Assembly: GCF_012290005.1 (NCBI RefSeq)
Contig: NZ_JAAXMS010000005.1
Span: 372,001-436,000 of the forward strand
DNA: 64,000 nucleotides
Reading direction: 5' to 3'
From: Crateriforma spongiae
Lineage (GTDB): Bacteria > Planctomycetota > Planctomycetia > Pirellulales > Pirellulaceae
This document shows positions 18,001 through 25,747 of this stretch, in pieces. The position numbers and the translations under genes were made by a program. The notes under the pieces were generated by a model. It saw only the letters and a list, made by a program, of their open reading frames with translations, did not search any database and was not told the DNA's origin. Numbering within the stretch: position 1 is the first letter of the stretch; every line of letters starts with the position of its first letter.

Positions 18001-20954
18001 AGTCGTGTCGGATGTTCATCCAACGGGGTATTATCCGGACCGATACGCAATAGGTAGAGACTGTTAGCTTCCTCGCCGCCCGGCGGGTTCTCGTGTGATC
18101 CGTCAAACGCCATCAAGATGAGCACGTTACCGTCAGCATCGGCCGCCGCGTGAACTCGCGAGGGTCTGTAATCACCAAGATGAACACGTTCTCCCACCGT
18201 CTTCCCTTGACCACTCGCGTCGACCTGGGAGATTCGACTCAGGTACAGACCACTGTCGAATTCAACCTCAACCACCGCTGCCTGATCACCATAATAAGCA
18301 TAATTCTCGGCATCAAACGGAAGCGACAGATCAGTCGTGGAGCCAAGTGACGTCTCTTGATCGGCCGATTTCAATAGTTGAGTCTGAAGTTTGGCGGTGG
18401 CGATGACTGGAACGGTGACGCCGACGGCATCGCCATACAAGATCGCGTTGTCAGCGAAATAGACAGGTCGTGCAAAGAACGTCGCTTCCGAGTCGCCCGG
18501 AACGGCGTGGGGCACGCCTGAGAACGAACCAAAGGTCAATGAGTTTTTCGTAGAGCGGCCAAGCGAGTAATCGACCGACTCATCAAAAACTCCGTCCCCG
18601 TTTGCGTCTTGAAAGAAATCGATTTGTTCGACGACAACGCTGGGATGGCTCGCACCGACTGACCGCAAGCGAATCGGATCCGCACCGCTATCTGAAATCG
18701 CTGGGACATTGATCTCGATGCGTTCGAGCGTCGGTTTGACTTGGATAACCTCGACTGTGAAATCAATGCGTGATGTGAGGGTATATGTGTCCTCGCCGGG
18801 GAGCGGATACTCATTATCTCCGGGATCAGGTGGATCTGCAGGTGAGGCGGCAACCACCGCGAATTGGTGTTGACCCGAGTCGGATTCGGTCGTTCGCCAT
18901 TCGAACCATCCTGTCTGGGGATTTACCTTCAGAGTAGGGTATTCTGATATGCTTCTCCCCTGAAAAGCCGGCGCTTGATCTCCCGGAAACAGATCGTCTG
19001 GGAAATGATAAAGGGGAATTTTATCTCCGATCGGATGGATCGCACGAAATGGAATGCGTAACGTATCGCCCTGAACCACTTGAATGGGCTGATCAAAGTC
19101 GGTTTGATGCACCCAGATTGGCGGTAACTTTCTAAGGTTGCTGTCCGCTTGATCACTGGCGAAATCGTTCTTGGATGCATCCCAGTACTGCTCGAACTCG
19201 CTTCGCAGTCGCGCTAGTTCTCGCTGGACCCACTCAAACTTAGCTCGGTCATGGAACGCCTCACGAAGCGTCTCTTTTTCCCAGTTGTAAGCCGATTCAA
19301 TTTCGTCGTTGGTTTGTTTGTAAGACTGTCGCAACTGGCCGATGGTATCGATCAGATCAGCCTGGGTTGCTTCATCGAACGACGAAAGATGCGCCGTCAT
19401 TGTGTCGATCAAGCCTGGGATTTGATCATGGCGCAGATCAGACGCCATCTGCTTCCATCGCTGAACAAGAGCCAATCGCCCGTCATCGGGAGCGCGGTCG
19501 TCCACGATGTCAATTGCAATTCTGGCCAGCGAATCGTCAGACTCATCAAATGCGCTCAGGTAAACAAAGATTTCTCCATGAAGTGGCTCGTCCAAAACGA
19601 CCTCGACTTGGTCGCTCTCGACATTGACTGTTACTGGAGCGGGAATTTCCGCCTCGGCATACGCGAGAAGGTATGGGTTCTCATAAATTGTCTCGTCCAA
19701 CCTTGCCACCTGCGAGCGAATTTCACCAGTGGTCTTGTAGTCATCACGCCATTGCACCAAGTCCCCGTTGGGCATGACAAAAAATGCGTTCCCGGAATCG
19801 CTAAAGAGCCATTTCTCGTCCAGTCCGATCATGTTGAAATAATCAGAACCGGCGTAGTTTAGTCGGTACTCATCGTCGATCGCTTTGAGCGGATTGGCCA
19901 TCGTGGCAAAGCCCAAAAGCTCGACAGAGTCGCCCTCAACGTCGAACGCTTCGAACGGAAGAACAATGGTCTCGTCAAGAATTGATGCGGAAATAACCGA
20001 TTCGATTTCAATCTGCGGTGCGTCGTTCACCGGGGCCAAGTTCAGCGTCAACTCTTTGCGACCACTGGACTGTTCGCCATCATGCACCTCGTAGGCAATG
20101 ATCTCCGTTCCGAAGAAATTGGGTGCCGGTGTATAGAAGTACTCACCTTGGATGAAGTCTAATGAACCATGGACCGGATCTTCCAATACCGTGACAATCA
20201 AATCATCCGGATCGTTATCTCCGTCGTACACAAGGTCCAAAAAGTTGATTGCCACCTGCTCATCTTCGGCCGACTGTCGAACATGAACGGTCGTCACCGG
20301 GGGGGCAGGAAGCACTTCGAGGTCCATGTCCCGAACGCCCGGAGCCATTGCCTGATCGACCCCGAAGAAAATTTGGAAAGCACCTCGGTTTAGAGCATCG
20401 CCGAGAATTTCTCTTATTTGTCGATCTGTCAGGTGAAAGTACCCTGTTTCGTCTATGTGAATCGATACGTCAAACCACTGCATCTCGGCGGGACCTTGCA
20501 CGCCGAGATACAGCGATCTTTCGGTCGCGAAGTTGAGCCGTCCCTCGAAACCGAGGTCGAACGTGCGTTGGTCTCGATCCGTATCACCGTCCGTTTGAGT
20601 GTCATTGAGCAAGCGAAACGTGGCTTGCGGAACAGGAGCGTTTAAAGCATTGATGACCAACAAAGCATCCAATGCAGAAGCCTTTTGATCACCGGAGACA
20701 TCGAGGTATCGGTCGCTGGTACCCGCTCCACTGCCGTTAGAACTCGACTCTGAATTGAGATGATTGATGATTTGCAATGCATCGAGAGCGGAGATCTTAA
20801 GGTCATTGCTTACATCCAACGGATTGCCAGGGTTTTGAATCTCAGCGGCTAACAGTTGCCTTTGCTCAAGAGATTCAACGCGAAGTGTCCTGTCGCGTCT
20901 CCTTCGATCGTCGCAATTGACAAGCGTTTGAGATGATCTTCGTTTTGTTCTCAT
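12066..20954 (-). CDS. Giant (2962 aa) LEPR-XLL/dockerin surface protein with PPC-like repeats and coiled coil
   Basis: The N-terminus is basic and carries the planctomycete motif VESLEQRQLLAAE (residues 26-38), which marks exported giant proteins. Two dockerin-type calcium repeats follow (about 46-67 and 83-105; LDVSNDLKISALDAL and LDVSGDQKASALDAL). Next come a cadherin-like/tandem-95-type domain (about 215-320, ending LAPVNDAPQ), a CARDB-like domain (about 1178-1300, GLKIDDFEIESG) and a run of PPC-like beta domains (about 1310-2150) with recurring (L)-x-(A/P)-G-x-Y-x-(I/L) turns such as LPAGEYTITV and LSQPGDYQII. Residues 2170-2540 are rich in Glu/Lys/Ala heptads and should form long coiled coils, unusual in this class. 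The C-terminal 400 residues are unrecognised. It probably works at the cell surface in adhesion or matrix assembly. Its ATG overlaps the TGA of the upstream frame in ATGA. Confidence 0.82.
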   Translation of the reverse strand: MRTKRRSSQTLVNCDDRRRRDRTLRVESLEQRQLLAAEIQNPGNPLDVSNDLKISALDALQIINHLNSESSSNGSGAGTSDRYLDVSGDQKASALDALLVINALNAPVPQATFRLLNDTQTDGDTDRDQRTFDLGFEGRLNFATERSLYLGVQGPAEMQWFDVSIHIDETGYFHLTDRQIREILGDALNRGAFQIFFGVDQAMAPGVRDMDLEVLPAPPVTTVHVRQSAEDEQVAINFLDLVYDGDNDPDDLIVTVLEDPVHGSLDFIQGEYFYTPAPNFFGTEIIAYEVHDGEQSSGRKELTLNLAPVNDAPQIEIESVISASILDETIVLPFEAFDVEGDSVELLGFATMANPLKAIDDEYRLNYAGSDYFNMIGLDEKWLFSDSGNAFFVMPNGDLVQWRDDYKTTGEIRSQVARLDETIYENPYLLAYAEAEIPAPVTVNVESDQVEVVLDEPLHGEIFVYLSAFDESDDSLARIAIDIVDDRAPDDGRLALVQRWKQMASDLRHDQIPGLIDTMTAHLSSFDEATQADLIDTIGQLRQSYKQTNDEIESAYNWEKETLREAFHDRAKFEWVQRELARLRSEFEQYWDASKNDFASDQADSNLRKLPPIWVHQTDFDQPIQVVQGDTLRIPFRAIHPIGDKIPLYHFPDDLFPGDQAPAFQGRSISEYPTLKVNPQTGWFEWRTTESDSGQHQFAVVAASPADPPDPGDNEYPLPGEDTYTLTSRIDFTVEVIQVKPTLERIEINVPAISDSGADPIRLRSVGASHPSVVVEQIDFFQDANGDGVFDESVDYSLGRSTKNSLTFGSFSGVPHAVPGDSEATFFARPVYFADNAILYGDAVGVTVPVIATAKLQTQLLKSADQETSLGSTTDLSLPFDAENYAYYGDQAAVVEVEFDSGLYLSRISQVDASGQGKTVGERVHLGDYRPSRVHAAADADGNVLILMAFDGSHENPPGGEEANSLYLLRIGPDNTPLDEHPTRLVISDTDALVATLALNNSGKGVIAWRHAFVPSEGVRVQSISDTGESLGTAVHLDFPSGYPGPNAWHSIGINEAGDYRVAWYHEERTYLAMGKVDDDASVFVRPLDAVIDDVAHMDINEAGWTVAGSVRSLVVIDPLGRVMGTPVELSQSNDLSYDTRSVKFVGETEVQTVGWRQRDSVRTAVGNGATLQLQPGLKIDDFEIESGLALEAGGAIDIKVSVSNEGDLQSEPFTTAFFLSHEDDISLASRLLGTVDFGEALQPGEAAELGIQLSLPTENDPFWNRGTTQLRLIAQVTAAGQQEQITLPFVKTPVPKLTNLLGVHEWKGSTDADGQGQVHDLRLAEPGLVIFEPMGIAESIHDDLRVEIRDHNGRAIREVEISEYDLYMQSAYLPAGEYTITVIADSNQSGDYGIQVIEASQVPTIELDRPIQGFLPDDTQSRIYRFVAPDDGLVRGEILPDSEEDAVEEIHLFDAYGNFAADFSHPNAIHTLEPGAEYLLRIRSEPKPEPTRDNVYFNVQLHAAVRHDPVAISIGEIVDVPLDRQTASRHFDFTVADGQRIVVDLLDNVEPVDNYLRLVGPDGIIFEGQAWYLLDNHAKYLSQPGDYQIIAYREYNNEGRLSFRVTDLANAPSVVVGQPERITLQRSNELQAFQFTPKSDYRYSVTHFDEEGDTVSLQIRDPHGDIIHEGDGEFIARSNQGHWVWMDGTSGEDTIQFSRVTIELNELGAVDPIVGDRTLSLNTPTNIELAPLSSPLRYVLELTEPKQVIFAISSDFHNSISSQLIDSFGNQRGSVKSDEFVWLPAGRNVIEVSTDNTDASLLPTLEIRDIATAFEVSLGVPVLTEFDDADSPEKLYKIRLQQGDRFVIDGAGTSSDLYRSDGFRFDDDEDGSYVDEAVTASSDGYFYVRIHNFGGDSVHWTPGIIDQDAQELPLNQFVQGRIELESDVQRYQFTIDEPSLIYFDKATEESFGYRLFYESGVSFSDGIVTDFNWLGDNDLPIRLMAPGTYTLELSEFGRPIDFEFAIRPLSAASHLPYGEPATINLPNAGQSEIRQFHVNAGVPIRIDGLRNSETSLHIVDRLGRVLADTREVRESTSIELTPGNNEVLYAIFDTPRNATPMSDAVELKLTVVNNANGPRYIQPHIVTQQVGRDLFAGGALDFIGVVGWQYLDALETIAAEAPTADLADQILDSGDKVRIQMELYLSTLVKQAEAQDRIDEEKDRIAQEEKAKLAAAEIDRTEMKEDADREEKNVTDPLKAHKVYLDEVWRPRRLELRKKFLSDRIEQFEEKVAWWDDWRSKQEAKILKEFNNDIRELDNWVSEQLLRPLAKVSGLEEAYQSYTDWKDRQFDIIEERFTEWHGYWNEKLQEAKEQLQTADDYVDDLVTKAKEPLDRKIEQAEQAAIRVKTWVDTYIDEKKKAITQTAIDKVNALPKPAGFDPKVKENLIPVFNDIASDIAAVETLIQDPGQAGAVIEDRIDSVKERNPYGTVKQIQQDAKDAGQTANGVLDVVEEKTKPFVAKAKETGGKFSDASKDAGGKVSNWVKDAGKKIREKRDDALDQEIIAYKIETGFKTSLNLSNGSLYLDAQLGPGLGYDSRKLNDALEDDASIPDLQPVEFIKGVFGADLVVTDEYDQTRNALYQEFGAQNVFFATRRFVEYFGGETAAEVAVEIYLTGGEGVEDAIRDFGEHMRLEMNDLLAWIERKAEDQVEALGPMLLKSLILQQPVQSPHIELRWMPINYNYEIKEKPLTGELIKGITGGSKGSLAELVGRDGLDLDSPHLGFALIWQIPDGVEPEELGEAIDTDVAEFDFDFSGDPDSEDIFSGASIEGAVVDVVLKQLEEEGASEEVIDGLDALAGVIFGSGTFEQAFAQVMTKLMDEAIREMLPGEADPYVTFIQNELKKSDGDEFVLDLTNTPIGQKVVTFLDKISFGNQGKATLTKLTLNLSTFVLQMDGELCHKHSWGSIGDLAENVSDLFNG

Positions 20955-21026
20955 CGGGCCGTTGTATTTGTAATTAATGAAAGTGGATGAATGGTTTGGA
21001 TATATGTAGATTGCGGCAGTTGGCTA

Positions 21027-22276
21027 CTAATGGGGAGTGGCTTCAGCAATATCGCCGAGGTCCTGTCTGAATTTTGAAAGGTAACATTTCGTGTCACGCG
21101 AACTGCTAACGTTGGACATCGTGCCGTTAAGGATTGATTCGGCGGCCCGTACATCACCCATGAGGTACTGCACCCAGCCCAACGTTGACTGGGCGTCTTC
21201 GATGTTTGGAAAACGCCGGGCGTTCGACGTCGCGATCTGCAAAGCTCGACCGAGCCGTCCTTCATCGGACCTTTCCACCGGCACTGGTGCGAACTGACGT
21301 CTGATCGCAAAGTAGATGGTGTGTTCTGATGCGGCTTTAGGAGTGGTTCGGCCTTTTCAAAGCGTTTGGCTATTCGATAGGCCGGCCCCGTGACGAAGTC
21401 GAGATCGGGGTTTATGTCGACGGGAGCTTCGACCAACTCGATGACGGATAATGCTTCCTCCGCGTGGTTATGGCGAATCGGCCAGTGTTCAAGCCCCAAA
21501 CAAACTTTGACGCTGTTGTCCCTTTTCTTCTCTATTCCGATGCGGAGCCTTTCTTCGCGCATAGCGAGGTCTTCCGGTTGCTCACAAAGCGATGCAAGGA
21601 ACAATTCACCGATCGCTACGATTTCGTCTGACTGGTAAGCTTTACGCACACATTCCTCCACCGCTTCCATGTCGCCCGCATGAAACAGAGATCTGGCTAG
21701 CGCTAGCTCATCAACGAGTTCTTGCTTTTTGGCCCATAACTCGGCGTAAAACGGCTTCGCGGCCTCCCGATCTGAACGACGTGTCCCGATCGCCGCATTG
21801 AAACTCATGACTCTCGCACGTGTTTGCTGGCCAAACTCTTCATGCAACTTATTAGGCGGCGACAACAACTCGGATGCAGAAACATGCAGCCAAGCCTCAT
21901 GCCCTCGGTTGTGACACGCTGCAAATCGTGCGAAAGCAAGCCTCCGATCTAAGTAGCATTCGTTCTCAACCGCAAGCAATTCCAGAAGAGTTAACGATTC
22001 TGGGACAGGCTGTGGATCCACCAAACACGGGTAGATCAGGACTACTGAAGAATAAAGGTTCCGCTGCTGAATTTGAACGGACTGAATGAAGTCTCGGCTG
22101 AAACGACAATTTCCCAAGAAGGCTTCGTGTTCTGCTTGACTGAGCAGTGTTTTGGCCGCGCAATTCAGGTCGCTCGAGTTCTCGATCACCGTGATGAGGT
22201 CGGCAAAAGCCGAGCCGATAGAAAGCAGCATTATTGCATGCGTGAGGCAAAAAAATTGTTGGAGTCGAAATTTCAT
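21027..22276 (-). pseudogene. Secreted TPR-like protein with a frameshift
   Basis: The frame from the ATG at 22276 encodes a signal peptide (FFCLTHAIMLLSIGSAFA) and about 310 helical, TPR-like residues, up to RFEKAEPLLK. At the T-run 21336-21338 (A-run on the coding strand) the sense of the sequence moves to another frame, which continues AASEHTIYFAIRRQFAPVPV and a TPR unit (LGWVQYLMGDVRAAESILNG), ending at a stop at 21027-21029. Restoring one base would give a single protein of about 417 residues. In the observed frame translation instead continues with unrelated sequence to 20951 and meets the giant's start as ATGA. Either the gene is recently broken or the base is a sequencing error. TPR proteins mediate protein contacts; a role in handling the adjacent giant is inferred only from position. 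Confidence 0.7.
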
Positions 22277-22542
22277 TGCTCCAGTGAGACCATTGCTTGG
22301 TTTTCAGATCTTGGTGGTGTGAACGTTGTGGGGGAATGCTTTTTCAAGGAATTAAGCTGCGACAACCAGCACAAGCACGGGAATTTTGAATGTCCTGTTC
22401 GCACTGAGACAGCCAATGGCTACAATGGGGGATTCGGTAAGCGTAGTATCTAGCCGTTTGCTCCAACAGGAACACCACCGGCACGATTGCCTTTGGCCAC
22501 CGGAATACTCTGCAACTGCTGCTTGACCCATGCAAATTGGTG
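22277..22542. promoter_or_regulatory. Divergent promoter region between TPR/giant pair and XRE-type gene
   Basis: This 266-bp gap separates two outward-facing transcripts. The rightward gene encodes a helix-turn-helix protein, so an operator for it could lie here. I found no clear repeat or -35/-10 pair. Confidence 0.35.
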
Positions 22543-23208
22543 ATGAAAGTGAAACTGATCTCCGGAAAGTCTTACTCGATCAATCGCCATCTTTTACGAG
22601 AAACGCGACTGATTTGTGGTTTGACTCAGTACGAGTTGGCGATCAAAGCAGGATATAGCGAACGAGTCATCCGAAAGGCCGAACGGGAAGGAAGAGCCTC
22701 GGGGGCTACGATCGAGACGCTTGCCGAGACCCTCAGTGAACACGGGGCAAGCGTCGGTGTAGAGGCATTCATTCAAAATCCCTTGATGGTGACTCAGCGT
22801 TTCATGCTTCTTTTTGAGCAACATCACCATCGGGTACTCGAGCACTGTGGCGACCTTTTTACTAATGATTTTGTTTTCATTTGCCACGGGCCGAAGGGCA
22901 GCCCTGTCGCGGGAGAGTTCTACGGCGTCGATGGATTTCAAGTGTGGCTTAACGGCTTTTTCCAAATTTTTACTCGAGCCACTGACCATCAACTAAACCC
23001 CGAGCTATTTCCGGGAGAAGATTCCGTCGTCGTCAGGTACGAAGAAGTGGTCACCGCTGCAGGACTGAAAAGCCCACCGATCTGGGTGAATCTGCACTTT
23101 AAGTTTTCCGGATGCCAAATCGAGAAGCTCTGCGACGAATACGACACTTACACCGGTGATGATTTCCTCAGGAAAGTGTTGGCCGCAGAGGCCGAGCGTA
23201 GCGTCTAA
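22543..23208 (+). CDS. XRE-type HTH protein fused to an NTF2/SnoaL-like domain
   Basis: The ATG at 22543 is preferred over the in-frame TTG (22537) and GTG (22540); it gives 221 residues. Residues 15-70 form a Cro/C1-type helix-turn-helix (LRETRLICGLTQYELAIKAG, then YSERVIRKAERE), which binds DNA. Residues 85-215 resemble a SnoaL/NTF2-like cone (FYGVDGFQVWLNGFFQIF; WVNLHFKFSGCQIEKLCDEY), a fold that binds small ligands or is enzymatic. This suggests a one-component regulator sensing a small molecule. It diverges from the TPR/giant pair, a common position for a local regulator, but no target site was seen. Confidence 0.7.
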   Translation: MKVKLISGKSYSINRHLLRETRLICGLTQYELAIKAGYSERVIRKAEREGRASGATIETLAETLSEHGASVGVEAFIQNPLMVTQRFMLLFEQHHHRVLEHCGDLFTNDFVFICHGPKGSPVAGEFYGVDGFQVWLNGFFQIFTRATDHQLNPELFPGEDSVVVRYEEVVTAAGLKSPPIWVNLHFKFSGCQIEKLCDEYDTYTGDDFLRKVLAAEAERSV

Positions 23209-23419
23209 TCTCGACTTTTTCCGTTTTCGAGTCGGTAGATTCGTTTAGGGAAAAGCAGCTTCATTGCGCAAGAATAGTTACTCCTCACAGTTGCAAACCG
23301 AGCAAGTAAGCTGCCATGATTTGCGTGCGCCGTGATTTTAGGCCGTTGCGCGATGATCTGTTATCGGCGCTGACCTGCTACCAAAACCTGTACCAACCTT
23401 GGTGAGAAAACCAGAGTCT

Positions 23420-24256
23420 TCATCTTGCCAGGCTAGCCTGGCAAGATAAAGCGAATTCTCTGGGGGCCAGGTTGCCCAGAGCGCTGTGTGGTCGGTGTTC
23501 GTTGTAGTCAACTCGCCAAGCTTCGATTTTCTACCGTGCGTCCTCAAAGGACAAGAACTAGTTTTCGTTGAGGCATTCAGTTCGGAAGCTTCCATTGAAG
23601 GACTCGATGAAAGCGTTGTCCGTCGGTTTTCCTGGACGACTGAAGTCGAGTGGCACCTTGTTGTCGTACGCCCAATGGTCCAGAGCCTTTGAAGTAAACT
23701 CGGGACCGTTGTCGACCCGAATCGTTTTTGGAAGCGGGCGATCAGCCGCAAGGCGATTCAAAACCGCCACGACATTGCTTCCACGAAATCGCTGGCCCAT
23801 CTCTATCGCGATACTCTCACGAGTAAAAAGATCGACTGTCGTCAACCGACGGATCTTGCGGCCGTCAGACAACTCGTCGGACATGAAATCCATCGCCCAG
23901 CAAGCGTTGACGCAAGTCGTCTCGGGGCGATCGACGCGTGTGCGGCAACTGACCCGACGCTTCGGTGTCTTCCGTCGCAAACCCAGCTGCTCTTCGCGAT
24001 AGAGGCGATAAACGCGTTTTGCATTGAAGTTCCAACCTTCACGACGAAGCAAGATATGCAACCGACGGTAACCGTAATGAACTCGAGTCGCTGCCAGCTC
24101 CCTTAAGCGCATTCGTAGTGCGGCCTGATCGTCCTTCGTGGATTCGTAGCGGCAAGTCGAACGAGCCAGGCCAACCAAACTGCAAGGGCGACGCTCGCTG
24201 ATTCGGTAGCACTCTTTGGCTCCTTCCACGCATTCACGAAGGCAAGCAGGACTCAA
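23420..24256 (-). pseudogene. IS3-family OrfB transposase with two in-frame TAG codons
   Basis: The frame encodes the rve/DDE integrase core: the HYGYRRLHILLRREGW helper helix, then D in CWAMDFMSDEL, D in TIRVDNGPEF and E in NAFIESFNGSFR, so the catalytic triad is complete. After ECLNEN come TAG (23558-23560, normally Trp) and, eight codons later, TAG (23531-23533). The same frame then continues [20 protein letters not shown], a hallmark of the family's C-terminus, to TGA at 23420. The element is therefore probably dead unless amber is suppressed. Confidence 0.85.
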
Positions 24257-24519
24257 AGCTTTTTTGACAAGACATCCTGCAAAATCTGCTTGTCTAAACT
24301 CAAGTCAGCAACCAACGACTTCAATCGCTTGTTTTCCTCTTCCAAGGACTTCAAGAGACGGAGTTCTTCCACTACCTAACCATCGAACTTCTTCTTCCAT
24401 CGATAGAACGTCGGTTGGCTCACGCCCAGCTTGCGGCACACTTCTTCGACCGGCGTCCCAGTCTCGGCCTGTTTGAGCGCAAATGCGATCTGCTCGTTCG
24501 TAGAACGGGATTTCTTCAT
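24253..24519 (-). pseudogene. IS3-family OrfA with an in-frame TAG
   Basis: OrfA begins at the ATG at 24519 (or 24528), just after an AGAG Shine-Dalgarno-like run. It encodes the IS3 helix-turn-helix (EQIAFALKQAETGTPVEEVC, KLGVSQPTFYRWKKKFDG). A TAG at 24376-24378 then interrupts the frame. Beyond it the frame continues with the leucine-zipper part (KSLEEENKRLKSLVADLSLD) to TGA at 24253-24255. A slippery A-AAA-AAG lies at the end and would give the usual -1 shift into OrfB. Confidence 0.8.
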
Positions 24520-24602
24520 GGTCATCATCTCTTTCAAAATGACGGCCAAATTTAGACCCGATTTTCTCGCTTCCAGTGGCTCAGTTTTTCGGTTGCAGGT
24601 CA

Positions 24603-24808
24603 ACGTTCTAGTGGACCAGCAGATTGATCCGGAGGTTATCTCATTCCTGGCTCAGTTCGACCAGAAAGTGCACTGGACGAAATCGTTCGTGAGGGGGGCC
24701 AGACGCATGCTCCAGTCAGCCAGCAATGCCGAAGTCGGCGACTTCATCGCCCATCATGCCCATCGCACCGACCAACAAGGATGGCGGTTGGTCGTCAAGA
24801 ACGGATCA
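24603..24808 (+). pseudogene. Mutator/IS256-like transposase fragment
   Basis: Immediately beyond the IS3 end the plus strand reads QQIDPEVISFLAQFDQKVHW, then SNAEVGDFIAHHAHRTDQQG and WRLVVKNG. The pattern AEV-x-x-FI-x-x-HAH-x-TD-x-x-G-x-R-x-VVKNG is what I associate with the N-terminal region of Mutator/IS256-type transposases. Both ends are lost: the left to the IS3 copy, the right to the integrase fragment. Family assignment rests on a short motif. Confidence 0.5.
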
Positions 24809-24900
24809 CCCAGATAGAAGTTCTTGCCGCAGAACGTAACGACGGCTTGCCCGCTGATGTGATACCGATAGCCGGGCTGGTCGGCCTTTGGACGTGGCAT
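24809..24900 (-). pseudogene. N-terminal fragment of a tyrosine recombinase/integrase
   Basis: From the ATG at 24900 the minus strand encodes MPRPKADQPGYRYHISGQAV and then VTFCGKNFYLG, the arm-binding N-terminus I associate with phage-type integrases of planctomycetes. Similarity stops after about 30 residues; the frame runs on to a TGA at 24754 through foreign sequence. No catalytic domain remains. It sits 138 bp from a tRNA gene, a usual integrase target. Confidence 0.55.
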
Positions 24901-25035
24901 GAGTCACCCTTCCAATACGTTCTTGATATCGAAATATCAAGAATGACACGGGAATGGGTCGCTCAGCCGTCAGGCTGGTAACGCTTACAGGAGCGTTCCG
25001 ACCGGGAAATTACGATGTTTTCCGCGAAGTGGCGA

Positions 25036-25112
<77 letters not shown>

Positions 25113-25747
25113 ATGTGGCGTGTGAGCGGGAATAATACACGCTGCGGCAATCGGCCACCATCCCATTGTCAGGCCGGCGGAGACCGCTTTTTTGGGGCCG
25201 ATGCGGATCGATCCGTCTTTGCGGTTCGTCCGAGTGCGGGACGAGACGCCGTGAGCAGGCGTGCACCGTTTTCGGGGTATCCCCCGACGCGCGGACGACG
25301 TCGAATCGTGCGACAATCGCCGGGGAGAATCCGATGAAGAATCGTTCGATGTCGGCGGAATCCGCTGACGACCGTTTGTCGCCCTGCTAAAGTCGATCCT
25401 GATGCGACGTGGCACTTCCGCCCGTGGGTGTGTTTTCGGCCAAGTCGTATTCTGGGTAGGACCCAAACGAACCGGATCAATGCCGTCAGCTTGCCGCAAG
25501 GATGCCACGGGTGTTTCGCATGGCTGCCAGGGGCAACCAGGGCGATGCCTCGGCCGTCTGGGGGCCGTGGGAATCGAACGATTCACGGTGCCGTCCAATC
25601 CTAACCTGCTTTTCCACTGAACCCTGTTCTATTGCCAGTCGTTCCGCTTGCGGGCGCCGTAAAACGATCCAGCGACACGATTCGACGCTGGTTGTTTTCA
25701 CACGTCCGACGGAGGAACACGTCTTCGCCGCTTGGGAGTGCTTCGTC
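25113..25747. other. Intergenic region after the tRNA, with one strong hairpin
   Basis: No convincing gene is seen in these 635 bp. An inverted repeat at 25565-25588 (CCGTG-gg-AATCG-aa-CGATT-CACGG) can form a 10-bp stem with a small bulge. It contains a T-arm-like GTTCGATTCC on the minus strand, but no tRNA cloverleaf can be drawn around it. Confidence 0.45.

Larger units (their letters stand above)
23371..24602 (-). mobile_element. IS3-family (IS407-group-like) insertion sequence, degenerate
   Basis: The element is 1232 bp with terminal inverted repeats TGACCTGCTACC (from 23371) and TGACCTGCAACC (reverse strand from 24602), which match at 11 of 12 positions. It encodes the two overlapping frames of an IS3-family transposase in leftward orientation. 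There is no direct repeat of the target at the flanks (CGC before, ACG after), so one side has probably been rearranged. Both frames contain nonsense codons. Confidence 0.85.

Noticed and set aside
25565-25640. A second tRNA gene on the minus strand
   Set aside because: T-arm-like and D-arm-like words occur, but the acceptor stem and anticodon arm cannot be formed.
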